This document shows, piece after piece, positions 42,780 to 51,942 of a stretch of 61,461 nucleotides of DNA. Below the pieces are notes generated by a model. That model searched no databases. It was not told the origin of the DNA and saw only the letters and a list, made by a program, of their open reading frames with translations. Position 1 is the first letter of the stretch. Each line of letters starts with the position of its first letter. Made by a program: the position numbers and the translations under genes. The stretch comes from a virus: positions 1-61,461 of IMG/VR virus record IMGVR_UViG_3300025759_000099; one strand, 5' to 3'.

Positions 42780-42899
42780 TTACTCCTTCGGCTTAGTAGC
42801 CTTAATTTTTGGGGTAGCTTTTTTCTTGGGTGTACCATCTGGATTTAACCCACGAGCTGCTAGTTCTTCAGCGCTTGGTTTTTTAAACCTATCACTCAT
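42780..42899 (-). CDS. Small basic protein, 39 aa
   Basis: Fills the gap between two structural genes. It encodes a FKKPSAEELAARGLNPDGT segment followed by a Lys-rich tail. This short AEELAARGLNPDG motif is found in tiny proteins of other phage structural operons. The upstream AGGTGACTTATG gives a weak ribosome-binding site. Confidence 0.6.
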   Translation of the reverse strand: MSDRFKKPSAEELAARGLNPDGTPKKKATPKIKATKPKE

Positions 42900-42910
42900 A
42901 AGTCACCTCA

Positions 42911-43153
42911 TTAAGCAGATGCAGTTGCGCCAGTATCTACACGAATCCAGTTAGAACCATCGGAAAATACAAGGTTACCTGTACCATTACCTGTAGTTTC
43001 AGAAGCCTTCAGGGCGTTTGACGCATACAGAACAGTACCCGCACCTGCCGAAGCTGCCGCTGGGAGTGCAGCTACAGTGTAGCTGGGGACTTTAATATCG
43101 CCGACAAAGCCATTAGTGCTTGTTACCGGCCCGGAAAAAGTAGTTGAAGCCAT
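42911..43153 (-). CDS. Small head/decoration-type protein, 80 aa
   Basis: The ATG at 43153 follows AGAGGTAATTCTA and is preferred over an extension to 43171. The protein is Ala/Gly/Thr-rich with beta strands (ASTTFSGPVTSTNGF, NLVFSDGSNWIRVDTG), typical of proteins at the start of fibre or capsid-decoration modules. The terminator of the capsid gene lies upstream. Confidence 0.6.
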   Translation of the reverse strand: MASTTFSGPVTSTNGFVGDIKVPSYTVAALPAAASAGAGTVLYASNALKASETTGNGTGNLVFSDGSNWIRVDTGATASA

Positions 43154-43179
43154 TAGAATTACCTCTTGCACAAGGTTTG

Positions 43180-43228
43180 GTTTCGTAGTCTGTGCAACGT
43201 CAGGCGGGCAAAAACCTGTCTACGAAAC
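43180..43228. other. Nested inverted repeat after the capsid gene
   Basis: GTTTCGTAG (43180-43188) pairs with CTACGAAAC (43220-43228), with an inner CAGG/CCTG pair at 43201-43204 and 43215-43218. A second, TTGCACA/TGTGCAA-type pair overlaps it on the minus strand. It lies in the 141-bp gap between capsid and next gene and may be an mRNA processing or stability element. Confidence 0.5.
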
Positions 43229-43252
43229 TAATTGGTGCCCAAAAATTTAGTG

Positions 43253-43285
43253 TATCTCAAAAGAAAGGGGGCGACAAGCGCCCCC
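43253..43285 (-). terminator. Intrinsic terminator after the major capsid gene
   Basis: On the minus strand, GGGGGCG, loop and CGCCCCC (43267-43285) are followed by TTTCTTTT. Placed 10 bp after the capsid stop. It would lower transcription of downstream genes relative to the capsid. Confidence 0.85.
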
Positions 43286-43294
43286 TAGTACCTT

Positions 43295-44203
43295 TTATGC
43301 TCCTTCGGAGCCGAAGATACCTAATGGATCAGATACACCAAAGGAGTATCTTTCACGAGCTTTGTAGCGGCTGTTGCCGGTATCAAAGTCAGCATCCATA
43401 GAGGTCTGCATCGGAGTACGAACGAAGTGTTTCAGTCCGTTCGGTACGTCTGTCAGCAGGAACCAAGCATCTACATCTGTCAGGTAATGGTTGACAGTGT
43501 AACCTTCAGGAATCGCACCCATGTTGCGGATAGCGTTGATGTCGTTATCAGCAGTGGCTACGCGCCCTTCAGTTTCTAGCAGACGATCAGCAACGAACTG
43601 AAGATCAGCCGGGACAACCAATTTACGTGGTTTCGCAGCAATCAACAGACCGCGCTCATCTGTCCAACCAGCAATCTGAATGATAGCGGCTTCCAGAGAA
43701 GTTTCGTTCAGGTCAGCAGACACAGCAGGCTCGTTAGAGTTAGTACCACCAGACACCAAAGGATGGGCAGTAGAACAAAGTTCTACACCGTCACCGTAAG
43801 TGACGCTACTATCGAACGCACTGTTCAAAATAGCGGCGGCTTTAACCTGCTTGGTGTAAGCCATAGCGCGGGCCAGAGCTTTGGTATAACGAGAAGACAG
43901 TGAATCGTACAGGTTGTCTTCAATCGCTTCTTCAGTGATTGAAAAGCCCATAGAAACAGTCTCGTGGTTGTACCTTGCAGTCCACGCTTCCTGAGCGTTG
44001 TCATAAGCAATGGCAGAGCCTTCGTTCTTGACGGGGGCGGCTGCAAAGCCTGACAACTTAGTTTCTTCTTCAAAAGAACGATCAGAAGATTCTGTTTCAA
44101 AAATCTCTGCGTGTTCTTCACCATATTTCTGATACTCAAGGCCGAACAAGGCGTTTAGGCCCGGTAAGAGTTCCTTGAGCAGTTGTGCTCTTGATATAGC
44201 CAT
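43295..44203 (-). CDS. Major capsid protein (Mu gpT-like, HK97 fold)
   Basis: A 302-aa protein with features of the gpT-like capsid family: a helical N-terminus (LLKELLPGLNALFGLEY), a conserved AYDNAQEAWTARYNHETV segment, an A-domain-like helical stretch around KALARAMAYTKQVKAAAIL, and a C-terminal PLGIFGSEGA end. The position after the scaffold and a decoration-type gene and before a strong terminator fits. No cleaved prohead protease gene is visible nearby. Confidence 0.85.
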   Translation of the reverse strand: MAISRAQLLKELLPGLNALFGLEYQKYGEEHAEIFETESSDRSFEEETKLSGFAAAPVKNEGSAIAYDNAQEAWTARYNHETVSMGFSITEEAIEDNLYDSLSSRYTKALARAMAYTKQVKAAAILNSAFDSSVTYGDGVELCSTAHPLVSGGTNSNEPAVSADLNETSLEAAIIQIAGWTDERGLLIAAKPRKLVVPADLQFVADRLLETEGRVATADNDINAIRNMGAIPEGYTVNHYLTDVDAWFLLTDVPNGLKHFVRTPMQTSMDADFDTGNSRYKARERYSFGVSDPLGIFGSEGA

Positions 44204-44217
44204 GTGTCAGTTACTCC

Positions 44218-44820
44218 TTAGACGCCAGTGTTCATCGTAACACGATGAGCGCCGGTGGTGAATTTAACCAGAACGTCCGGGTACGTATCATCGGTAGCTG
44301 ATACGAAGTCCATAATCAACAGGCCACCAACGGTAGTTTGTACTGTAGCATCAAGTGCCATAGTAGAGTTACCGGTAGCTGTATTGCCTGAAGTAAGGGC
44401 GTTCTGAGCGGCGGGAAAGCCGGTAATAGTGCCAAGATCGTCCTGACCACTAACACCGTCAAGCTGCGCCTGAAACAGTACGTTAGGATCGTCAACGATG
44501 TAAGCTACTGCATTCACTGCGCCAGAAGGGTAGTACTGAGAGTGTACTGTCTGACCCTGATCGTTTACGTATTCACAACCAACAAATACACCAGCGGCTC
44601 CAATAGAGGAACCACCAAAGTTATTGGTTGTAATGTCTTTACCAGTACCATCGGCAAGCTCGATATAACCAGCAGCAGTTAGCTGCACAATCGAACCATT
44701 GAAGATGTTATTGGCGACCCCAGCAGGGTCAATTTTGTAGTGGGTTACGGCTCCCGCATAGGGAAGACCGTCAGCCCGCTTAACGGGCTTTAGCCCGTAG
44801 GGTGTAGCTGAAGATGCCAT
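44218..44820 (-). CDS. Capsid-associated/decoration-type protein, 200 aa
   Basis: A beta-rich 200-aa protein starting SATPYGLKPVKRADG, the typical opening of a family of head stabilisation or decoration proteins next to gpT-like capsid genes. Aligned gene order (scaffold, this gene, capsid) supports a role in the head shell. Confidence 0.65.
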   Translation of the reverse strand: MASSATPYGLKPVKRADGLPYAGAVTHYKIDPAGVANNIFNGSIVQLTAAGYIELADGTGKDITTNNFGGSSIGAAGVFVGCEYVNDQGQTVHSQYYPSGAVNAVAYIVDDPNVLFQAQLDGVSGQDDLGTITGFPAAQNALTSGNTATGNSTMALDATVQTTVGGLLIMDFVSATDDTYPDVLVKFTTGAHRVTMNTGV

Positions 44821-44837
44821 GATAGACTCCTAATAGA

Positions 44838-45284
44838 TTAACCTTTTCCGAAAGTCACCTTAGAGCGCCTGTCATTAAATATAGGCATTCTAGGATCACT
44901 TTCTCGCATCAAGTTGTTGTCGACAGAGTGCATCTGGTTACGAGACTGCTCTCGATAATATCCATTACGTTCGTCGACAAGTTCTTGTGGAGCTTTGCAA
45001 AGCATCAAACCACCTATAACTACATTGTCCTTGAAGCGGTCATTTTCGACTACTGCAAGTTCAATTTCAGGGTGATCTGAAGCCTTAACTGGCTCCCATC
45101 CTTGTCTTAATTTAGAGGTCACATTGGTGGGATCAGCATTTCCACGAGTAGATACACGCACCCATTTGAAACTCCACCCGTCCTGCGAATCAGGGGTCGG
45201 CAATGTTTCTGGCCTACTCCACGATCTTTTACGGGTTTTCTTCTCACGAGATTCTAACTCTCTGTTAATTCTGTTCTCAGCCAT
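44838..45284 (-). CDS. Head-region structural protein, 148 aa
   Basis: A charged N-terminal region (RELESREKKTRKRSW) is followed by a beta-rich core SFKWVRVSTRGNADP. Similar proteins lie between scaffold and decoration genes in podoviruses. Function not assigned. The start overlaps the scaffold stop as TAATG. Confidence 0.6.
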   Translation of the reverse strand: MAENRINRELESREKKTRKRSWSRPETLPTPDSQDGWSFKWVRVSTRGNADPTNVTSKLRQGWEPVKASDHPEIELAVVENDRFKDNVVIGGLMLCKAPQELVDERNGYYREQSRNQMHSVDNNLMRESDPRMPIFNDRRSKVTFGKG

Positions 45285-46357
45285 TATGTGTTCCTCAATA
45301 GTTGTGCAACCTGTTTGGCGTATACATCCAAAGGTACGTTAAGACGTTTCGCGATAGCAATTTGTGATTGAGTAAGTCGCACCTTGTTAGGTGAAGTGCT
45401 CCGCGTAGCGGGGGCAACCACGTTGCTAGATTTCTTCTTTGGTTCCTCTGGTTCATCTATCCCGTCATCAAATTGATCTGGGAATACATTTCGCATACGA
45501 GAATTTATCTTCTCGTAGTAATCGTCAGATTGGGGGTCAACCCCCTCTTTGACTAGTTTATTATGGTACCCCAACGCGAAAGCGGTCATTTCATCGTCAG
45601 AACCGAACCACGGATTTTCATCTCTCCATGCTTCAGCCTTTTCATCCCGCGTAATTTGCGGCGTTGAAGGTGCCTCTACTTGTTGTTGTACCGTATTATA
45701 GCTACGTTGTAAAGGGGTTTCTTCCTCTATTGCAGGTTCTTTAAAGGTATTAACCTTCTCCATACGTATTTGTGCAGTATTTAGTAGCTGTTGTGCTTCC
45801 ACAATAGCGTCTGTTTCTCCTGCTTCGTACGCATCTCTATAGGCACGTTTAGCGGCATTAAGTTCTGCTTCTACCTGCCGTTTAGCAGATTGAATTAAAG
45901 CAGCTTGGTTTTTAGTGCTTGATTGTTTTAACTGTTTATTTTCTTCAATTAACTGTTTAGCGTACGCTTCTGCGGCTTCACGCTCACGTAGTGCTTGTTC
46001 TTTAGCCCTACGCTCGTCATGGTACCCTTTACTAAAATGATTAATACGCTTTTTAACCTTTTCAGAGTAATTCTCTAACTCCTCATCGGTTACTTCTTCA
46101 GGAGGTTTTGACGGTTTGCGCCCCTTATCTTTCTCGGGAGTATCGTCTTCGATCTCAATTTCTACCTCTCCAGCTTCTATTTTTGTATCTTCTGCGCCAT
46201 TTTTAACAGATTTGGGCTTCTGTTGGATGTCATCGCGCCCAACAGCAGGTTCAACCTCTATACTAGTGTTAACCTCTTCCTCGGCAGTTATTTCTATTTC
46301 TGTAAGAGATTCATCCTTTTCGTTGGGGAATTCATACTCTACTTGTTGCATAGCCAT
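45284..46357 (-). CDS. Capsid scaffolding protein
   Basis: A 357-aa acidic protein, with a Glu-rich N-terminus and a long coiled coil at about 95-200 (ERRAKEQALREREAAEAYAK). The C-terminal 40 residues are basic and helical, as expected for the capsid-binding end of scaffolds. Position directly upstream of capsid-shell genes and downstream of portal agrees. Sequence identity to known scaffolds is not expected in this class. Confidence 0.75.
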   Translation of the reverse strand: MAMQQVEYEFPNEKDESLTEIEITAEEEVNTSIEVEPAVGRDDIQQKPKSVKNGAEDTKIEAGEVEIEIEDDTPEKDKGRKPSKPPEEVTDEELENYSEKVKKRINHFSKGYHDERRAKEQALREREAAEAYAKQLIEENKQLKQSSTKNQAALIQSAKRQVEAELNAAKRAYRDAYEAGETDAIVEAQQLLNTAQIRMEKVNTFKEPAIEEETPLQRSYNTVQQQVEAPSTPQITRDEKAEAWRDENPWFGSDDEMTAFALGYHNKLVKEGVDPQSDDYYEKINSRMRNVFPDQFDDGIDEPEEPKKKSSNVVAPATRSTSPNKVRLTQSQIAIAKRLNVPLDVYAKQVAQLLRNT

Positions 46358-46367
46358 AATTTATACC

Positions 46368-46778
46368 TCACGCACGAGTAATTTTACTCGGATCATCAAC
46401 AACGGCTTCTACGGAATCGTCGTTTATTAGACGGTATTCCTGTCTGCCGACCTTAAATCGCGTACCACTATTAGCACGGAACATCACGTAATCACCCTGT
46501 TTGCACCACGGGCCAGTTGGGAAACGCTCTGTATCTGCATACGCTTGATCCCCCACGTCTAGTACCACACCAATCATAGACAAGATATACTCATCCCTCA
46601 TGGTCTGTTCTGACTTCAAAAGCCCACTTTCACCGTAGGTTTCATCAATACTCGGTAGAGCTATCAGAACCCTATACCCGACAGGTTTTGGTATTTGCTC
46701 GTTTAAAACCACTTCCTGTGCTTTATCGTCCTCTATCTTTTGCTTGCGCTTCTGCTCTAGTGCAGTAAGTTCAGTCAT
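46368..46778 (-). CDS. GroES-like co-chaperonin
   Basis: A 136-aa protein with the Cpn10 fold pattern: PVGYRVLIALPS strand, a mobile-loop-like GESGLLKSEQTM region, IGVVLDVGDQAY and GDYVMFRANSGTRFKV strands. A helical extension of about 30 residues precedes the fold. Phage co-chaperonins such as T4 gp31 replace host GroES to fold their capsid proteins. The gene lies between portal and scaffold, fitting that use. Confidence 0.8.
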   Translation of the reverse strand: MTELTALEQKRKQKIEDDKAQEVVLNEQIPKPVGYRVLIALPSIDETYGESGLLKSEQTMRDEYILSMIGVVLDVGDQAYADTERFPTGPWCKQGDYVMFRANSGTRFKVGRQEYRLINDDSVEAVVDDPSKITRA

Positions 46779-46968
46779 CTTCGTCTTCCATATAGTTACG
46801 CGAGAGGTCTTGTAGTTCTCTTATTGCGGTAGTTAGACCTCGAATTACCCCACAAATCTCACGGTACTGGGCGTAGTCTTTCGCAGCCCCAGAAACCAAT
46901 GATTCTTCGCAAGAGTCTACGGACTCTTGTAGTTTTTCTCTTAGCACGTCAAAGACGGTTTTAGCCAT
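46771..46968 (-). CDS. Small helical protein, 65 aa
   Basis: A 65-aa all-helical acidic protein (VLREKLQESVDSCEESLV) next to the co-chaperonin. Similar short proteins occur beside portal genes. TAATG overlap with the upstream 48-aa gene and an 8-bp overlap with the co-chaperonin gene. Confidence 0.55.
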   Translation of the reverse strand: MAKTVFDVLREKLQESVDSCEESLVSGAAKDYAQYREICGVIRGLTTAIRELQDLSRNYMEDEDD

Positions 46969-47114
46969 TATCTACCTTGCCCTCTATACTTTTTAAACGA
47001 CATTTTCTTGGCTTTATTCATAGAAGCCATTTTTAATTTACCATTGCCAATGCTGGTACCTTTGACGCTTTTACCCTCACGAATGAGGTCTTGGTTAGAG
47101 ACTTGTTTAGCCAC
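46968..47114 (-). CDS. Small basic protein after portal, 48 aa
   Basis: The GTG start at 47114 overlaps the portal stop by 8 bp and the stop overlaps the next ATG (TAATG). It encodes a Lys/Gly-rich peptide (NQDLIREGKSVKGT..KMSFKKYRGQGR). No family recognised. The junctions at both ends support translation. Confidence 0.55.
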   Translation of the reverse strand: MAKQVSNQDLIREGKSVKGTSIGNGKLKMASMNKAKKMSFKKYRGQGR

Positions 47115-49542
47115 GTCCAGACTCCTTAGCTTGAGTTTTAGCCAAGTCTAATAGTGCTTTAGCCTCGTCCAAGTCCTGTTTAGCAGAGGCTTGTTCGGTC
47201 TGTGCGGCTATACGTCCTGCCTCTAGAGTGGCAGTATTGTTAGCTTTCTTCTCTTCCAACTGCAATTTAGCTGCCGCTATCTGTGCATCCGCTTGGTCTT
47301 TCTGCGCTTTGCGTTGTACTTCAGCCTCTTTAAGCTGTAGTTCTTTCTGTTGCATCTGAACTATAGGGTCTTGCTGTGCCTGCTGTGCAGCCTGCTGTGC
47401 GGCTTGTGCTTGTTTCTGCTGAGTTAATTGCGTTCCGGCTTGTGCCATAGTCTGAGCCAAAAGTACTTCAATATCTTCTGGTAACTCTTCGTTCGGTGTA
47501 GGTAGCGGAGCACCTAGCTTCTCTTCTATCTGCCTACGATACTCAAACGCCATGTGTTCTGCGATATGGGCTTGTAGAGACGCCATGATCTGCTGTGCCG
47601 CTGGGTTTTGCCCAATCATTGCCGCTATCTGTGGGTCTTGCATGAACGACTGATGGGTAGCGATATGCGCCTGATGGTCTTGATATATGAATGCTTTCAT
47701 AGGCTTACCGTTAAGTGAATTCATATTCTCACTTACTGGGTCTACCGGTTTCATGTCATTCTCAAGTGGGATTAGTTTATCCGCGTTCTTAATCCCCATC
47801 ACCTCTATCATCTGACGATGTAGCTGGGGTAGGTCATATATCTGTGGCGCCTGTTGTGCCATCTGCAACACCGCTTGATACTGCACAACACGTTGCGCCA
47901 TCGTAGTATTGTTAGGGTCACTTACAGGGATTACATCAGAGACGGCATAGTCCATCTGTCTGGCACGAGGGGCACCTCGGTTGGGGACATATCCATACTC
48001 TTCTGGGGCGTACTCAGCCATGATAGCCCGAAGTAATTTAAACTCCTGTTTCATTGCATAGTGGACACGAGCCTGTACTGCCGCCATTGGCTTTAAGGTG
48101 CGTTCCAAAAGAGCAAGAGTAGTCCCCACTGGCGCGTTGGCACTCATATCACTGATATTCATGTCTGAAATTGCGCCCAGACGACGACCTTCCTCAGTGA
48201 TACGGTTTAACAACGCCAGCAGGGTCTGCGATGGCTCGTTATAGGGTAAGGGCATGATGTTGTCACGGATGCTACCGCTAGGGACATCCACGTCACGAAA
48301 CTCCCCCGGGCTAATGGGGGTGTCATCACCTTTTATACGTAACCCACGAGATTTCAAGCCTCCCGGTAAATTAGATAAGGTTCCCGCATCTACTAACTGG
48401 CGTATAAGCGAGGTACCAGCCCTAGCGTATCCACCGATGATGTGTATCAAACCAAGCCCGTAAAAGCCAAATCCCGGTACATAAACGTAATGCACAAAAT
48501 GCTGACGTTTAAGCATTAATTCATCGTCAGGGTTCCAGTTACGGCGTATGGCTAGTATCTCGCCTGTACCCTGCTCTATAGTCACAACGTAAGGTTTAGC
48601 AATCTGTGGATAATCTTCACCTTCTTCATCCACACCTTCGATAATTAAATCCGCATGTACCTCACATAGCGTATAACGGTCATCAGAAGTCAGGGTAAAC
48701 CCACCTTCTTCTGCTTTTTTCTCTTCAATATCTGTGAAGAACGACTGTGGCTCACCAAGTTCTGTATCTAAATAGAACCCAGCAGCCTGTAGTTTAGACA
48801 ATTCATTCTTAGTTTTACGCATTACATGGGTAACGCGCTCGGCTGACTCTATATTAGAGGCACCGTAGGGGACAATAACGTCTTCAGCGGGGATATATAC
48901 GGCTACCTGACGCCCCAAATTTGGGTCAAAATACACCTTTTTAAACGCTGAACCGGCTAAACCAAGGCTATATAGAAGCCTTTCGTGCTCTGGGCGATAC
49001 TCACTCATCACCTCAGTTAACTCATAATTCATATCCGCACGGACGCGTTCTGCCGCTTCTTCTTTCTCGCGGGTTGTTTCCCCTATTATCTTAGTCTTAA
49101 CAGGCCCAGCCGCAGGGAATGTCTCGCTCATGGCTTCAGCTTGGAAACGAATTGCGGCTTCGGACAACACGGTGCTATACACACCACAGGCATCATCCCA
49201 AGGCTCTACTCGCTCTTCGTACTTAAACCCCAACACTTCCAAGCCTTTAACGAACGTATCCGCCCACTCTTTACGTGAGCTAGTATCGGCAGAGACATAG
49301 CCAAGCAATTCATTAGACAGGGAGGTAAGTTCTCCCTCATCTATATATTCTGCTAAGTTGGCATCGAACGGCGCTTCCATAATGTCGTCCGCGTCCGCAC
49401 CCGGTACGAGGGTTATCTCTACACTTCCGTCATCCAGTACTACCATCTCAGGATCAACGACAGTTATCTCCATCTCGGAGCCTTCCATCATCTCTTCTTC
49501 CATCCCTTCTGGTGCTTGATATATACTCGGTTCAATAGCCAT
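47107..49542 (-). CDS. Portal protein (P22-like size)
   Basis: An 811-aa protein. Acidic N-terminal extension of about 65 residues, then a conserved core with RKEWADTFVKGLEVLGF, ERVEPWDDACGVYSTVLSEA, and the YVYVPGFGFYGLGLIHIIGG segment near residue 350. The C-terminal 130 residues are a long Gln/Ala-rich coiled coil (QQAAQQAQQDPIVQMQQKE), comparable to the barrel of P22 gp1. It docks the terminase and is the DNA entry channel. Confidence 0.85.
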   Translation of the reverse strand: MAIEPSIYQAPEGMEEEMMEGSEMEITVVDPEMVVLDDGSVEITLVPGADADDIMEAPFDANLAEYIDEGELTSLSNELLGYVSADTSSRKEWADTFVKGLEVLGFKYEERVEPWDDACGVYSTVLSEAAIRFQAEAMSETFPAAGPVKTKIIGETTREKEEAAERVRADMNYELTEVMSEYRPEHERLLYSLGLAGSAFKKVYFDPNLGRQVAVYIPAEDVIVPYGASNIESAERVTHVMRKTKNELSKLQAAGFYLDTELGEPQSFFTDIEEKKAEEGGFTLTSDDRYTLCEVHADLIIEGVDEEGEDYPQIAKPYVVTIEQGTGEILAIRRNWNPDDELMLKRQHFVHYVYVPGFGFYGLGLIHIIGGYARAGTSLIRQLVDAGTLSNLPGGLKSRGLRIKGDDTPISPGEFRDVDVPSGSIRDNIMPLPYNEPSQTLLALLNRITEEGRRLGAISDMNISDMSANAPVGTTLALLERTLKPMAAVQARVHYAMKQEFKLLRAIMAEYAPEEYGYVPNRGAPRARQMDYAVSDVIPVSDPNNTTMAQRVVQYQAVLQMAQQAPQIYDLPQLHRQMIEVMGIKNADKLIPLENDMKPVDPVSENMNSLNGKPMKAFIYQDHQAHIATHQSFMQDPQIAAMIGQNPAAQQIMASLQAHIAEHMAFEYRRQIEEKLGAPLPTPNEELPEDIEVLLAQTMAQAGTQLTQQKQAQAAQQAAQQAQQDPIVQMQQKELQLKEAEVQRKAQKDQADAQIAAAKLQLEEKKANNTATLEAGRIAAQTEQASAKQDLDEAKALLDLAKTQAKESGRG

Positions 49543-49552
49543 TACTTAATCC

Positions 49553-51307
49553 TCAGTAGTACCCGCCCTTGCGCTGTTTAAAATATAGTTTGTCTTCTGG
49601 CTCGTCAGTTGGTAATGTAATAAAGCCGCCCTGTCTAAACCGTATTAGGGCCATTACAGTCGAGTCAACTAAGTCATCATGGCTCATAAATGGAAATCCT
49701 GCAATCTCTTCCACGACTTCCTCTGCCCAACGCGTTTGTGGTACCCAACATAACCCGGACATTACTATATCAGCAACGGAATTTAAACGTGCTGTTTTAT
49801 CACCTGTACCCCTGTGTGGGGTAAACTCTTGTACTAATAATCCCATTCGGCGAAGTTCTTGATATAGCGGCGTACCACTACTCTTTTTCTCCACTATAAA
49901 CGCGTCGGGTTGCCACTCGTCATACTGCTCAAAGGCAAGTTGTTTTAACTCTGGGAACTCCACGCGCTCCTTGATGCTGTTTAATAGTATTATATTATAA
50001 GTGTCCGGTATACCTATAGTATCTCCGTCCTCGTCCTTAAACTGCCCCTCATACCTAAATACGCCCCATACTGTCAGGGCGGTAAAGTCAGCACGGTTGT
50101 GTTTTTCTGCCGCAGCGTCAAGCGACATTATCACATACTCACACGTCGGTGGTTTCTCTATGGGCCACTCGTTCCACCACTCGCGCTTAACGAGCGCTGC
50201 TTCTTCGGCTGTAGGTACCTGTTGATACTGCGCATTCCACTGAAACAGCGGCATAGACGCTTTAGTGCGTACAAGAGCATCAAGATTAAAAAACTCAGGC
50301 CATAGCGGTTTCTCTACGATCTGGTTAGTTTTCTTGTCTTCTACCTCTAATATCGCCGGAAACTCTACTACCTCGTACTGGTCAGCCTGCTCGTTCTGCG
50401 ACATATCCCGCGTTACGCGACCTGTCAAATCATCAAGATGCCATCGGGTCTGGATAATAGCCACACGACCACCCGGCATGAGACGAGTACGAGCACCATA
50501 TGTGAACCATTCATACGCTTTATCAAAAACATCAAAATTCCCACTCAACACATCTTGTTCTGAATGCGGGTCATCAACCAAGAGCAGGTGAGCACCACGA
50601 CCAGCGATGGAGCTACCTATACCACAGGCGTAATACTCTCCACCCATGTTAGTGTTCCAACGCCCCGCAGATTTACTGTCTGAGGCTAACTGCACGTTTG
50701 GGAATATAGACTGATACTCGGCGGTAGATATAAGGTTTCGCACCTTCCTACCGAAGTCCACCGCTAGGTCGGTGGTATGTGACACCATCATTACTTTTTT
50801 ATCGGGGTTACGCCCCAAAAACCAAGCGGGGAAGTATATAGAAACTAACTGTGATTTACCATGACGCGGTGGGATGTTTACACATATCCTGTCTTTTCCA
50901 GTTTCTTCTAGTTCTGCGCCGTTCTCGTCGTATTCTTTGCCAATCTCGATCTCCATCAGGAGGTCTGCGAGTATCCTGTGGTGCTTACCCACCTTATAAT
51001 CCGCCTGCATGAACTTACAAAACTCTATTAAGTCAAGATAAGCCGCTTCCGCCCGCTTTTTACCCTCTAACTCCTCGACTATTTTGTATATCTCTGCTTG
51101 TTCTTCGAGAGAGTACGAATCGAGGCTGTTTAACAGCAGGTCTAGCTCTTCCTGCGTGAACTCAGGGACAGGTGGAGGGGTGTTTAAGTCTGTAGAGGGC
51201 TTAGGTGTGGGGGTCATTACGAGAGACTTAGCTATAATCCGCTTCTTACGGGCTTCCTGAGCCTCTTTCTGGGCTTTTCCCGACATTTTTGATATTTGCG
51301 CTGTCAT
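49553..51307 (-). CDS. terL: Terminase large subunit
   Basis: A 584-aa motor protein. ATPase domain: Walker A PPRHGKS (146-152) and Walker B LLLVDDPH (Asp245, Asp246). Nuclease domain: SLDAAA (Asp397) with Asp407, and a C-terminal HDDLVD motif. It packages DNA through the portal and cuts concatemers. It starts with a four-base overlap on the small subunit. Confidence 0.93.
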   Translation of the reverse strand: MTAQISKMSGKAQKEAQEARKKRIIAKSLVMTPTPKPSTDLNTPPPVPEFTQEELDLLLNSLDSYSLEEQAEIYKIVEELEGKKRAEAAYLDLIEFCKFMQADYKVGKHHRILADLLMEIEIGKEYDENGAELEETGKDRICVNIPPRHGKSQLVSIYFPAWFLGRNPDKKVMMVSHTTDLAVDFGRKVRNLISTAEYQSIFPNVQLASDSKSAGRWNTNMGGEYYACGIGSSIAGRGAHLLLVDDPHSEQDVLSGNFDVFDKAYEWFTYGARTRLMPGGRVAIIQTRWHLDDLTGRVTRDMSQNEQADQYEVVEFPAILEVEDKKTNQIVEKPLWPEFFNLDALVRTKASMPLFQWNAQYQQVPTAEEAALVKREWWNEWPIEKPPTCEYVIMSLDAAAEKHNRADFTALTVWGVFRYEGQFKDEDGDTIGIPDTYNIILLNSIKERVEFPELKQLAFEQYDEWQPDAFIVEKKSSGTPLYQELRRMGLLVQEFTPHRGTGDKTARLNSVADIVMSGLCWVPQTRWAEEVVEEIAGFPFMSHDDLVDSTVMALIRFRQGGFITLPTDEPEDKLYFKQRKGGYY

Positions 51308-51849
51308 TCTTTGTTTATTTCGTACACGCCTTCGCTGTTTTGTTTAAGCACTTCCAGTTTTTCGCGCAATTTTTCACGTAGTTCGTCTGCGTTCTGGTGT
51401 GTAACTGTGATTTCTTTGCGTTCTGTGAACAATCCTACGTCTGTCATCTTACCTAGTAGCTCTAAAGCGCGGATTCTGACCCGTGCGTCAGGGTTCTCTG
51501 TCTCCAGTATCAGCTTATTAACCACTGTGTTACGTATTTCAGCGGCGTGGGTGGCTACTATTTGACCGAATTCTTTGAGGATGGCGTTGGTTTGGATGAG
51601 AGAGGCAGGACGCAGGGTGGCGGTGCGGTTGTGGGATAGTGCTTTGGAAGTCTCTTCAACGTCTTTTGCATACGCAGTCAGGAAGGTAGCGGCAATATCG
51701 TTGTCCTCATCGGTCGGTTCAATATCCAAACCGTGTTCGCTAAGCATAAGAGCAGTGTTACACGCCGCTTCAGCGCGTTCTTTAAGGTCTATATACTTTA
51801 CGTCGTCGGGGATTTCTATCCCGAACTCTGGGGTGAGGGCTACTGCCAT
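51304..51849 (-). CDS. Terminase small subunit (putative)
   Basis: A 181-aa helical protein directly before the large subunit, joined by ATGA. The VRIRALELLGKMTDVGLF segment is the kind of helix found in small subunits that recognise packaging sites. AAGGAAA lies before the ATG. It is the first gene of the minus arm, about 140 bp after the promoter at 51994-52022. Confidence 0.75.
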   Translation of the reverse strand: MAVALTPEFGIEIPDDVKYIDLKERAEAACNTALMLSEHGLDIEPTDEDNDIAATFLTAYAKDVEETSKALSHNRTATLRPASLIQTNAILKEFGQIVATHAAEIRNTVVNKLILETENPDARVRIRALELLGKMTDVGLFTERKEITVTHQNADELREKLREKLEVLKQNSEGVYEINKE

Positions 51850-51942
51850 CGTTGTTTCCTTCGCAGACTTTACGTCGTCTAGGCAGTATAACCGGTTTCT
51901 GTAGATTTTTACAAAAAATTTTTTTGTTTTACCTTTTTTCTT

